From: Telmatospirillum siberiense
GTDB taxonomy: Bacteria > Pseudomonadota > Alphaproteobacteria > Rhodospirillales > Magnetospirillaceae
Length of the DNA: 64,000 nucleotides
Assembly: GCF_002845745.1 (NCBI RefSeq)
Contig: NZ_PIUM01000004.1
Coordinates: 62,001-126,000 of the forward strand
Reading direction: 5' to 3'
A program made the translations under genes and the position numbers. Positions 1 through 7,667 of this stretch are shown piece after piece. The notes below the pieces were generated by a model that had not been told where the DNA came from, searched no databases, and was given only the letters and a program-made list of their open reading frames with translations. Position 1 is the stretch's first letter, and the number at the start of each line of letters is the position of its first letter.

Positions 1-134
1 AAATAATATTTTTCTGCATGAAGAATGCGAATTTTATGCAAAAACAACCAACTTCGCAAAGACTATGTGCGCCACCGGGGATACTCTTGCCACATAACGG
101 TTGTTCCGTTCCTCTTTCGAAAGAGCGTTGTCCG

Positions 135-431
135 ATGAATGCCGCCTTGCCGCCCACACTGACCACCCATCTGGTCTCCGTCGTCGCCGACGCGGATCCG
201 GGCTTGTTGGCCCGCCTGAGCGGCGTTCTGGCCAGACTTGAGATTCTGCCGCTGCAGATCTATTCCCGACTGCATCAGGATGCCGAGCGCCGGGGTGGGC
301 AGGCGGACGACAATTCCGCCCATCTGGAGATCGATCTTTATCTTTCCGCGGCTTCCGCCGGCAACAAGGACCGGCTGGTCGCGCTTCTGCGCGCCATGGT
401 CGGCGTGGAAAGCGTGGCGACGTCCGCCTGA
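135..431 (+). CDS. Small ACT-domain protein
   Basis: A 98-residue protein that looks like a stand-alone ACT domain. The N-terminal strand (TTHLVSVVADADPGLLARLS) followed by an amphipathic helix resembles the ligand-binding half of acetolactate synthase small subunits (IlvM/IlvH type). ACT domains bind amino acids and usually act by dimerising. No catalytic subunit lies beside it, so an IlvH role is not supported here. The frame stays open upstream to about position 18, but the ATG at 135 gives a compact domain and the upstream residues look non-protein-like. It converges on the tctA gene. Family assignment is moderate; the ligand is unknown. Confidence 0.55.
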   Translation: MNAALPPTLTTHLVSVVADADPGLLARLSGVLARLEILPLQIYSRLHQDAERRGGQADDNSAHLEIDLYLSAASAGNKDRLVALLRAMVGVESVATSA

Positions 432-452
432 TGATAAGTGGGCTGGGAACGC

Positions 453-481
453 CCGCTCCCGACGGGTGATCGGGGGAGCGG
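453..481. terminator. Hairpin between convergent genes
   Basis: Arms CCGCTCCC (453-460) and GGGAGCGG (474-481) form a perfect 8-bp stem in the short space between the ACT-domain gene and tctA, which converge here. There is no clear T-tract on either side, so termination is inferred mainly from position. Confidence 0.35.
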
Positions 482-509
482 ACGTCCCGCCCGTATTTTC
501 AAAGACGGG

Positions 510-2039
510 TCATCTTGCGAAGCATCGGGTCAGTTGTGCCCCGATGCCGCTGGTCACGCGTTTTACCGCGCTTTTGAATGCCGGAATGTAGAGCAGCATT
601 GTGAAAATGGTGATGCTGGCGAAGGCGATGCAAATAGGCCGGGTGAAGAAGGGAAGCAGGCTTCCGTCCGACAGCACCAGACCGCGGCGCAGGCTTTTGT
701 CGAGTAGTCCGCCCAGAACCAGGCCCAGGACGAAGGGCGCCATCTGATAACCGTGGCGGCGCAGGAAGAAGGCGCCGATGCCGATGGCCAGCATGGAATA
801 GATGTCGAACAGACGGGAAGCCCCGGCGAAGGCGCCGACGGTGCAGAGCAGGAAGATGATGGGCATCAGGATCGTTCGCTTGACCCGCATGATCAGGAGG
901 AGCGGCCGCACCAGAAACAGGCCGAAGATCAGGATGCTGCACATGGCCAGCGTCGTCATGGCGACCACGTCGTAAACGAACTGGGGATGTTCGATCATCA
1001 TCATCGGTCCGGGTTGGATGCCGTGGATGATCATGGCCGCCATCAGCACGGCCGATGGCGCCGAGCCGGGGATGCCGAGCGCCAGGCAGGGGATGATATG
1101 TCCGGGGATCGATGCCATATCGCCGGTTTCGGCGGCCATCAATCCATCGATCGATCCCTTGCCGAACTGGTCTTTCTCCTTGCTGGCGGCGCGGGCCGCG
1201 GCATAGGACATCCATGATCCGGCATCTTCGCCGACGCCGGGCATCAAGCCCGTCAGTACGCCGATGACACCCGAGCGGAGAACCGTCGGCCAGTATTGAA
1301 CGATTTCCCGGAAGCGCGGCAATACGGAATCTTTCATTTCCACCAGCTTGCGCTCGATCGGATCGGCAAGCGTGGTCAGGATTTCGGCGAAACCGAAGGC
1401 CCCGACCAAGGCGGGAATGAGGGCGATGCCGCCGGAGAGCTGACTCCAGCCGAAGGTGAAGCGGTCATGGGAGTAAAGCCCGTCCTGGCCGATCTGTGCG
1501 ACGAAAAGGCCGAGCGCTCCCATCAGCCAGCCCTTCAGCGGGTCATTGCCGACGATGCTGCCCGACATGGTGACGCCGAACAGGGCCAGCCAGAAGAATT
1601 CGAAAGCGCCGAACGACAAGGCCACCTCGGCCAGAAGGGGGGTGACGGTAGCCAGGCAGAGGACGCCGAACAAGGTGCTGGTGAAGGCGCCGGAGGTGGC
1701 GATGCCGATCGCCCGGCCGGCTTCGCCGCGCAATGCCAGGGCATGGCCGTCGGCGCAGGACGCCGCATTGGCCGCCGTGCCGGGAATGTTGAGAAGAATG
1801 GCCGTCCGCGAGCCGCCGTAGAGGGTTCCGACATAGGAACAGATCAGGATGAGAATCGCGTTGTTGGCTTCCAGCTTGATGGTGAGCGTGGTCAGAAGCG
1901 CGATGCAAAGGGTGGCCGACAGTCCGGGAAGGCAGCCGACGCAGATGCCGATCAATGCCCCTCCCAGCCCATAGACGATCGAGGTGAAATTGAGGAAGCC
2001 CAGATAGGCGTTACCGAGTTCGGCGAGACCAGCCAGCAT
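510..2039 (-). CDS. tctA: Tripartite tricarboxylate transporter, large membrane subunit TctA
   Basis: A 509-residue, very hydrophobic protein of the TctA family, the roughly 12-helix channel subunit of TTT-type secondary transporters for carboxylic acids. The signature glycine/proline stretch GLGGALIGICVGCLPGLSA lies near residues 24-42, and YGGSRTAILLNIPGTAAN near 73-90 is equally typical. It is the last gene of a leftward run regulator - oxidoreductase - tctC - tctB - tctA, 12 bp after tctB, so the three transporter parts are probably co-transcribed. Length matches the family (about 500 aa). The substrate cannot be read from this subunit. Confidence 0.93.
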   Translation of the reverse strand: MLAGLAELGNAYLGFLNFTSIVYGLGGALIGICVGCLPGLSATLCIALLTTLTIKLEANNAILILICSYVGTLYGGSRTAILLNIPGTAANAASCADGHALALRGEAGRAIGIATSGAFTSTLFGVLCLATVTPLLAEVALSFGAFEFFWLALFGVTMSGSIVGNDPLKGWLMGALGLFVAQIGQDGLYSHDRFTFGWSQLSGGIALIPALVGAFGFAEILTTLADPIERKLVEMKDSVLPRFREIVQYWPTVLRSGVIGVLTGLMPGVGEDAGSWMSYAAARAASKEKDQFGKGSIDGLMAAETGDMASIPGHIIPCLALGIPGSAPSAVLMAAMIIHGIQPGPMMMIEHPQFVYDVVAMTTLAMCSILIFGLFLVRPLLLIMRVKRTILMPIIFLLCTVGAFAGASRLFDIYSMLAIGIGAFFLRRHGYQMAPFVLGLVLGGLLDKSLRRGLVLSDGSLLPFFTRPICIAFASITIFTMLLYIPAFKSAVKRVTSGIGAQLTRCFAR

Positions 2040-2051
2040 GTGACGTTCCCC

Positions 2052-2636
2052 TCAAGGAAGATGAACCAGAAAGATTTTCTGGAAGACGAGGGTGATCATC
2101 CCTCCCGCTCCAAGGCCGATGACGGCCGAGAGCGCGACCGTGCGCAGCGTCAGTTTTTGCCCCGTCGCGCGGCGTTGCGGACCTTGCAGCAGCGGAATGG
2201 TCGTCGAGACGAAGAGTGCCGAGGCCAGCCAGAAGGGCAGCCCATGGCCGACGAGCAGGACGCCGTAGGTCAGGCACAGCGCCAAAACCAGGGCGAGATG
2301 CTTGATTTCGGCGCCGCGCCGCCCGGTATCCGGGCACGACGGGCGGTCCAGTCCCCGCCGCCAGCTACGCAAGGCAAGCAGGCTGCCCAGGATCATCATG
2401 GCGATGCCGAGAAGGCCCGGCAGTAATCCTGGAATGGTATAGGGATTGACGTCCTGGGCTTCCAACCGGTCCATTCCAATGGAGCCGACCAGAATGGCCA
2501 GTCCGAGGCCGATCCAGGCCAGGGCTCCAAAAAAATCCGCCCGGCCGGGACCATGGACGTCACCACTGGCTGAATCCGGGGACGAGGGGGGGACGGTTAC
2601 GGTCATGGCGTTTTGTTCCCGTTGATGGTCGGTCAT
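2052..2636 (-). CDS. tctB: Tripartite tricarboxylate transporter, small membrane subunit TctB
   Basis: A 194-residue protein with about four predicted membrane helices (around residues 33-52, 72-92, 112-140 and 168-190 by hydrophobicity), as in TctB subunits of TTT transporters. TctB is poorly conserved, so the call rests on size, topology and its place between the binding protein tctC and the channel tctA. The chosen ATG at 2636 has a GAGGATCC ribosome-binding stretch just upstream. The N-terminal 30 residues are polar and probably cytoplasmic. Confidence 0.85.
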   Translation of the reverse strand: MTDHQREQNAMTVTVPPSSPDSASGDVHGPGRADFFGALAWIGLGLAILVGSIGMDRLEAQDVNPYTIPGLLPGLLGIAMMILGSLLALRSWRRGLDRPSCPDTGRRGAEIKHLALVLALCLTYGVLLVGHGLPFWLASALFVSTTIPLLQGPQRRATGQKLTLRTVALSAVIGLGAGGMITLVFQKIFLVHLP

Positions 2637-2662
2637 TGCGGATCCTCATGCCTCCTTCGAGA

Positions 2663-2696
2663 CCCTTCGAAGCCGGTTTTGGCCGGCTCCGAAGGG
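2663..2696 (-). other. Intercistronic stem-loop between tctC and tctB
   Basis: CCCTTCG (2663-2669) pairs with CGAAGGG (2690-2696), and AGCCGG (2671-2676) with CCGGCT (2683-2688), separated by one A/C mismatch. The roughly 14-bp stem has a 6-nt loop and lies between the tctC stop and the tctB ribosome-binding site. Such hairpins commonly protect or partly terminate the upstream message, which would give more binding protein than membrane subunits. That role is inferred. Confidence 0.5.
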
Positions 2697-2703
2697 GGGC
2701 CGA

Positions 2704-3744
2704 TCAAGGGGCCGGAATGCCGACCGTGTCCGGAGAAACCTTGGCTTTGCCGCTGTTGAACAGAGACCAGGCGTTGGATTGCACGGCCGGCCAGGCGGCT
2801 TTTTGCGCCGTTTCGCCAAATGTCGGGGCGAACATGGCGCCACGGCTGGCCGCGTATTTTTTCACCACCTCACTGGTGGAGATATTTTCCTTCCAGATCT
2901 TCTCGACGGTCTGGATGACCTCGTCCGGCACGCCTTTCGGGATGAATATGCCGAAATAATTGGCGGGGGCGGTGAAGCCGGGCAGGGTTTGCGACAGCGG
3001 CTGAATGGTCCCGTAGCCTTCGAGTTCCAGCGGTTTGTCGCTGATGGCGGCCAGCGGGCGTAACCGTTTTCCGCGGATCATGTCGGCTTGTTCGACCGCC
3101 AACTGGCTGGTCGCGTCGGTTTCCCCGGCAACCGTGGCGACCACCGCCGGATTGCCGCCGTCATAGGTGACATGGCGATATTTGACGTTGGCCGCCTTGG
3201 CGACCAGATCCATCGCCGTATGACCCGACGAGGTGACGCCGGCGGTCGCCACCGAGATCTTTCCCGGTTGTGCCGTCATCGCGTCGAGCAGTTCCTTCGT
3301 ATCCTTGTAGGGGGCCTTGGCATTGACGCTTAGCACCGACACATTGGCGACGCTGAGGAACAGGTGCCAATCGGAAAGCCGCGTCTTCAACGCCCCCATG
3401 GTCTCGTAGGCGCCAAGATCCTGGGCGGCTCCGGCCGTCCAGGTGTACCCGTCCTTGGCGGCTTCGAGCGCGCTCATGGTGCCGATCGAGCCCGAGGCGC
3501 CGGGCTGGTTGACGATGACGATGGTTTGACCCAGGGCTTTTTCCATCTCGGCGGCGACGACGCGCGTGACCTGATCGGTCGAACCGCCGGCGGCCCAGGG
3601 AACGATCAGATTGATCGGCCGGACCGGCTTCCAGTCGGCGGCGTGGCCGGCATGGGGGGCGAACAGGGAAACGCCGGCCGTCATTACGACGGCCAACAAT
3701 GACCTCCGGGTCCAAAAGCGGGTTTGTCCTTTCTTCCTGGTCAT
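2704..3744 (-). CDS. tctC: TTT transporter periplasmic binding protein (Bug/TctC family)
   Basis: A 346-residue extracytoplasmic solute receptor of the Bug/TctC family. After a twin-arginine-flavoured signal region (RRSLLAVVMTAGVSLFAPHA) the mature protein starts with the family hallmark WKPVRPINLIVPWAAGGSTD, followed by the typical LGQTIVIVNQPGASGSIG loop that contacts the carboxylate. The ATG at 3744 is chosen because GGAGGAG sits directly upstream. It captures a carboxylic acid in the periplasm and hands it to TctAB. Co-location with a LacI regulator and a Gfo/Idh oxidoreductase suggests a sugar-acid-like substrate, which is inference. Confidence 0.9.
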   Translation of the reverse strand: MTRKKGQTRFWTRRSLLAVVMTAGVSLFAPHAGHAADWKPVRPINLIVPWAAGGSTDQVTRVVAAEMEKALGQTIVIVNQPGASGSIGTMSALEAAKDGYTWTAGAAQDLGAYETMGALKTRLSDWHLFLSVANVSVLSVNAKAPYKDTKELLDAMTAQPGKISVATAGVTSSGHTAMDLVAKAANVKYRHVTYDGGNPAVVATVAGETDATSQLAVEQADMIRGKRLRPLAAISDKPLELEGYGTIQPLSQTLPGFTAPANYFGIFIPKGVPDEVIQTVEKIWKENISTSEVVKKYAASRGAMFAPTFGETAQKAAWPAVQSNAWSLFNSGKAKVSPDTVGIPAP

Positions 3745-3777
3745 GGTCTCCTCCATTTTTTTCATCGAGACTTGGTA

Positions 3778-4947
3778 TTACAAAGAAATGCGCCGCCCTT
3801 CCTCCGCCGACCAATATCCGGCGTAATTGACTTTGATGGTTTCGAACGCCAGATCGACATCGGACAAAGGCTGGCGCCCGAAAGCCACGCATTCCATGAA
3901 GTCCTGTATTTCCTGCAGATATCCGCGCGTCCACTCCTCTTCCAGGCAAATGAATTGCCATCCCGTTTTACGGTCAACCTTTTCCGTTATGTAGACACCC
4001 TCCAGCTTGGATTCGTCCGTGAGGTAGGTCGTCATGTGGTCGTTCGGCGCGATGTTGGCGAACAGCGATCCGCCGCTGGTGTAGGCTTCGAGCAGATTGC
4101 GCACCCCTCCCATCATCATGTCGCCCGAGAAGATCGTGCTTTTGGTGCCGTCCGAGAAGGTGAGGGTAAGCATGCCCCAATCCTCGACATCGACCGGCCT
4201 GGCTTGGATATAGCTGCGTTCCTCGGCTGAAAGACCGGCCGCCACGTTGCCGACGTCGGCTGTGACGCTGGCGACCGAGATCGTCTCTCCCCGTGCGGCG
4301 GCTTCAACCTGTTTCAGGTAAAGGATGGCCGACAAGGGATGACAGCCCATGCGGATCAACGGACCGCCGCCGGTCATTCCCCATTGGGCGGCATGGGCGG
4401 CATGCGAGCCGTTGTGGCTTTCCTCGCCCTTCATGAACAGGATTTTGTCCTTCGTCGCCCGCAGGATTTCGGCGATCTTGCTCACCGCCGGGGCATAGAC
4501 CCAATCCTCGGCGTACATGAACAGCTTGCCACTGGTGCGGATGGCCGCCCGGGTTTCGGTCATCTCCTCCATGACCCGCTCATACATTACCGACTTGGCG
4601 ACATGCCTGCCGATCGGCGTTTTGTCGTCTTGCCGTCCGAAATAGCCGGTGAAGGGTTTTTCGCAAATCACATGTTTGCCGGCCCGCATGCATTCGACGA
4701 TCATTTCGGTATGCAATGATGGCGGCGTGCAGATGTCGATGACGTCGATGTCCTTGTCGGCGAGCAGGGCGCGGTAATCCCGGTAGGTCGTGGCGATTCC
4801 GTGCTTCCGGGCGAAACCGACGACATGGTCGCCGCGCGAGACCACCGCCGTCACGGTGGCGTCGAGACCGTAGACCCGCTTATAAGCGTACATGTGCAAT
4901 TCCGCGACAAAGCCGCTACCGATAATGCCGACGTTCACTTTTCCCAT
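3778..4947 (-). CDS. Gfo/Idh/MocA family NAD(P)-dependent oxidoreductase
   Basis: A 389-residue oxidoreductase. The N-terminal Rossmann fold shows GIIGSGFVAELH, and the family signature ICEKPF with its catalytic Lys appears near residue 115. The C-terminal half is the beta-sheet substrate domain. These enzymes oxidise or reduce sugars, inositols and their acids. The ATG at 4947 is preceded by GGAGGAGCCCAAGAG; codons upstream read as low-quality arginine/cysteine-rich sequence and are not coding. It lies 37 bp after the LacI regulator and 33 bp before tctC, so it probably acts on the compound imported by TctABC. Exact substrate unknown. Confidence 0.88.
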   Translation of the reverse strand: MGKVNVGIIGSGFVAELHMYAYKRVYGLDATVTAVVSRGDHVVGFARKHGIATTYRDYRALLADKDIDVIDICTPPSLHTEMIVECMRAGKHVICEKPFTGYFGRQDDKTPIGRHVAKSVMYERVMEEMTETRAAIRTSGKLFMYAEDWVYAPAVSKIAEILRATKDKILFMKGEESHNGSHAAHAAQWGMTGGGPLIRMGCHPLSAILYLKQVEAAARGETISVASVTADVGNVAAGLSAEERSYIQARPVDVEDWGMLTLTFSDGTKSTIFSGDMMMGGVRNLLEAYTSGGSLFANIAPNDHMTTYLTDESKLEGVYITEKVDRKTGWQFICLEEEWTRGYLQEIQDFMECVAFGRQPLSDVDLAFETIKVNYAGYWSAEEGRRISL

Positions 4948-4984
4948 CTCTTGGGCTCCTCCACAGGGCTTTGGGCATTCCTCA

Positions 4985-6025
4985 TCATGAAATCGAGCGG
5001 ATCGAGCCGCCCTCCAGGAAGGTGACCGGCAGAATGCTGCGCGGCTCCCGATGCCGGGGATCGTGCAGCTTCTTGAGCAGCAAGGTCGCGGCCGCTCGTC
5101 CCATTTCCTCTTCCGGGCGCTGGATACAGGCGAGGCTGGGGCGTAGCAGGTCATGCCATTCCGGCGTGCCGATCAAGACCAGGGACAGGTCGCGGGGCCA
5201 GGAGATCCCCCTTTCCTGCAAGGTGAGCAGCGTTCCCTTGGCCATCTCATGGTGATGGGCGATCACCAGGGCGGTGATCTCGGAAAAAGGCAGCCGCTCG
5301 GCCGCCCGGCGGCCTCCCTCCACCGTCAGTTCATCGAGGTGGAGCCACCCGTCGGAAGGGGTGAGGCCGCAATCGCCCATCGCGGCCAGATAGCCGTTTT
5401 TGCGGTCGTGAATATTGGGAATGGGCGAATCCCATCCGATGAAGGCGATCCGGCGATGACCGGCCTCGATCAGCTTGCGGGTCGCCAGATAACCGGATTG
5501 AAAATTATCGTGTCCGACGAAATCGAAATCGGGTGTCGCGGCGTCCAGGGTCCGCTCGAGGATGATGCAGGGGACCTGATGGCGTTCGAGGAGTATCGCG
5601 GTTTCACTCCGCGACAGGGCCGGGCTCAGGATGCAGCCGTCTATTCTTTGCGCCAGCAGCCGATCGAGGATGCTGCGTTCCTGGGCGGGATTCTCGTCGC
5701 TGTTGCAGATGGTGACGACGAAACCGGCCCGTTGGGCGATGGCCTCGACTTCGACGCAGATGCGGGTGAAGAAGTTGTTGCCGAACTGCGGGACCAAAAC
5801 CGCCAGGATACCCCGCCGCTGCCCCTTGAGGCTGCTTGCCATGGCGTTTTTCACGTAGCCGAGTTCTTCGGCGGCCAGCAAGACCCGCTCGCGCAATTCG
5901 GGGCGCAGGTAACGGTCTTTGTTGTTGAGAACGTAGGATACCGTGGCGATCGATGTGCGGGCTCGCTTGGCGACTTCCTTGATCGTAGGAGTTTTGTCCG
6001 AATCGGCGAGCGGTCGGTTTTTCAT
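4985..6025 (-). CDS. LacI-family transcriptional regulator
   Basis: A 346-residue LacI/GalR repressor: N-terminal helix-turn-helix TIKEVAKRARTSIATVSYVL (residues about 13-32), hinge helix, then a periplasmic-binding-protein-like effector domain. It heads the operon with the Gfo/Idh enzyme and tctCBA. An ATG at 6061 is also in frame, but it lacks a ribosome-binding site and lies ten bases from a LacI-type operator; the ATG at 6025 has GGAAG upstream and is preferred. Two palindromes of the classic CG-centred LacI type lie directly upstream, so autoregulation is likely. The effector is presumably a sugar or sugar acid. Confidence 0.9.
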   Translation of the reverse strand: MKNRPLADSDKTPTIKEVAKRARTSIATVSYVLNNKDRYLRPELRERVLLAAEELGYVKNAMASSLKGQRRGILAVLVPQFGNNFFTRICVEVEAIAQRAGFVVTICNSDENPAQERSILDRLLAQRIDGCILSPALSRSETAILLERHQVPCIILERTLDAATPDFDFVGHDNFQSGYLATRKLIEAGHRRIAFIGWDSPIPNIHDRKNGYLAAMGDCGLTPSDGWLHLDELTVEGGRRAAERLPFSEITALVIAHHHEMAKGTLLTLQERGISWPRDLSLVLIGTPEWHDLLRPSLACIQRPEEEMGRAAATLLLKKLHDPRHREPRSILPVTFLEGGSIRSIS

Positions 6026-6070
6026 GACGCGCTTCCGGGCCGGAATCGGCGTTTCCCGCATGCAAATCGG

Positions 6071-6082
6071 GAAACGTTTACA
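6071..6082. promoter_or_regulatory. LacI-type operator, proximal copy
   Basis: GAAACGTTTACA contains the symmetric core AAACGTTT centred on a CG step, the form bound by LacI/GalR proteins. It lies about 46 bp upstream of the regulator start at 6025. Confidence 0.6.
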
Positions 6083-6195
6083 TACTGTTGGGATCCATCA
6101 TCGTGTCGGTACACCGGCGGCTCCCCTCCGTTCGGTGATGGAACAGTCCCGCCGGACGACTGCTGCCCTTGCGGGAGAACGACGACAAAGATGCC

Positions 6196-6209
6196 TGTAA
6201 ACGTTTAAC
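6196..6209. promoter_or_regulatory. LacI-type operator, distal copy
   Basis: TGTAAACGTTTAAC has a perfect 10-bp palindrome TAAACGTTTA (6198-6207). Its centre is 127 bp from the centre of the proximal operator, a spacing compatible with DNA looping by a LacI tetramer or with two separate promoters. Confidence 0.6.
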
Positions 6210-6264
6210 TAGGCACTAATGCTGGTTCTTTTGAAAGGTATGGTAGAAGGCTCGCCGCCGTCTG

Positions 6265-7149
6265 TCAATCTTCGGCGGTGGTCGATTTTTCGGCGCTGGC
6301 CATTCCGTAATGCTCGGAAATGCGTTGCGCCAGGGTCCGGGCCGTTGCCCCGCAATTCCGGCTTTGCACGACCGCCACTTCAATCTCGCCGATAGGAAGA
6401 AAGTCCAGCTCCGGAAGCTGCTCGTCGGCAGAAGGCAAAATCTGGCGTGGCAGGGCGCTGAGGCCCAGTCCCTGGCGGATGGCCAGTTTCAGATTTTCCA
6501 GGGAGGCGCAGGAATAGGCGATCCGCCAATAGCGACCGGCCGCCTCAAGGGCGGCAAAGATCTGCGAGCGGACGATGCTGCCTTCCGGAAACAAGATCAG
6601 AGGTACGGGATCCTCGATCGGGGGGACGCGGGTATCCGGGCCGCTGATCCAGACGAGTTGTTGCCGGCAAATCACCGATCCGGCGCCTTGCCCAGGAAAT
6701 TGCTTGAAGAAGGCGACATCCAGGGCCCCGTTCTGGACCTGTTCCAACAGGCGTCGTGAGACATCGGACACCACCTCGAGCTCGACGCCGCAATTTGCTC
6801 CACGGAAGTCCTGCAAAAGATCGAGAAAGGCTTTGCTCATGAAGTCTGCGGGGATGCCGAGCCGGATACGTGTCGGGATGGTCGACTGGGCCACGGCGCG
6901 ATAGGCGGCGTCGTTGAGTGCGATCAGTTGTCTGGCGTAATGGAGAAGCTCCCGGCCGTCATCGGTCAGGCCCAAGACCCGGCCTTGCCGGCGAAGAACC
7001 AGCATTTTGCCGAGCGAACGCTCCAGTCGTGCCAGTTGCAGGCTGACAGCAGACTGCGTGCGACCAACTCTCTCGCCGGCACGGGAAAAGCTCGATGTTT
7101 CTGCCACGGCGACAAAGGATCGCAGGCTGTCCAGATCCAGGGAAACCAT
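6265..7149 (-). CDS. LysR-family transcriptional regulator
   Basis: A 294-residue LysR-type regulator. The winged helix is plain at residues about 4-62 (LDSLRSFVAVAETSSFSRAG and RTQSAVSLQLARLERSLG), followed by the two-lobed co-inducer domain. The ATG at 7149 starts directly before the first DNA-binding helix. The gene is a single transcription unit pointing at the LacI operon, with the LacI operators between them. Its target is not evident: neither neighbour is divergent in the classical LysR arrangement, except the small ORF at 7380. Confidence 0.88.
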   Translation of the reverse strand: MVSLDLDSLRSFVAVAETSSFSRAGERVGRTQSAVSLQLARLERSLGKMLVLRRQGRVLGLTDDGRELLHYARQLIALNDAAYRAVAQSTIPTRIRLGIPADFMSKAFLDLLQDFRGANCGVELEVVSDVSRRLLEQVQNGALDVAFFKQFPGQGAGSVICRQQLVWISGPDTRVPPIEDPVPLILFPEGSIVRSQIFAALEAAGRYWRIAYSCASLENLKLAIRQGLGLSALPRQILPSADEQLPELDFLPIGEIEVAVVQSRNCGATARTLAQRISEHYGMASAEKSTTAED

Positions 7150-7379
7150 ATAATCAATATATTCAATGATCAAATGGTGAGAAACTAATTTTGCATATCA
7201 TAGTGGTTGTGAGAGCCTGATTAGGGCCATGAAGATGGGGGTATAGCCAAAACGAACGCTATTGGGAAATGAATAATCCTTGTGAAGGCGCTCGTTAGAA
7301 GTGGTTTCCCGCCCCCCATTGGTTATGCCGGTAAATGATGATGACTATATGCGGTCATAATGTTGGCCGCTGTAGAGTC

Positions 7380-7667
7380 ATGTCTTTATTTATAGTGGGA
7401 TTGGACGCGGACGAAATGAGCTGGCAGGTCGACAGCGGTACGTTGATCGAATTGATCAGCGAAGATCTTCGAAAAGAAGCCAACGACAACCTTGCCGCTG
7501 ACCGAACCAAACTGGTTGATCAGGTCCTCAGGGCGAGCTCAGCCGCGTCAGAAAAGGGATTATGGTCACTCGCCGAGTTGTTCCGCGAATGGGCGTACGA
7601 GTTGCATTGCGGGCCGCAGTCGTCGCTCTATCCGGCCGGCGGCGGAGATTCCACGTTTCCACGATAG
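7380..7667 (+). CDS. Hypothetical small protein
   Basis: A 95-residue predicted protein (MSLFIVGLDADEMSWQVDSG onward), acidic and helical, with no recognised family. A helix-rich middle (LVDQVLRASSAASEKGLWSL) suggests a small helical bundle. The frame is open from 7335; neither start has a convincing ribosome-binding site. Its last 40 bp overlap the 3' end of the convergent CHASE-GGDEF gene. It could be a real orphan gene or a chance ORF. Confidence 0.35.
   Translation: MSLFIVGLDADEMSWQVDSGTLIELISEDLRKEANDNLAADRTKLVDQVLRASSAASEKGLWSLAELFREWAYELHCGPQSSLYPAGGGDSTFPR

Noticed and set aside
1296-2426. 376-residue open frame on the plus strand
   Set aside because: Antisense of tctA and tctB; Gln/Glu/Gly-rich, no family match.
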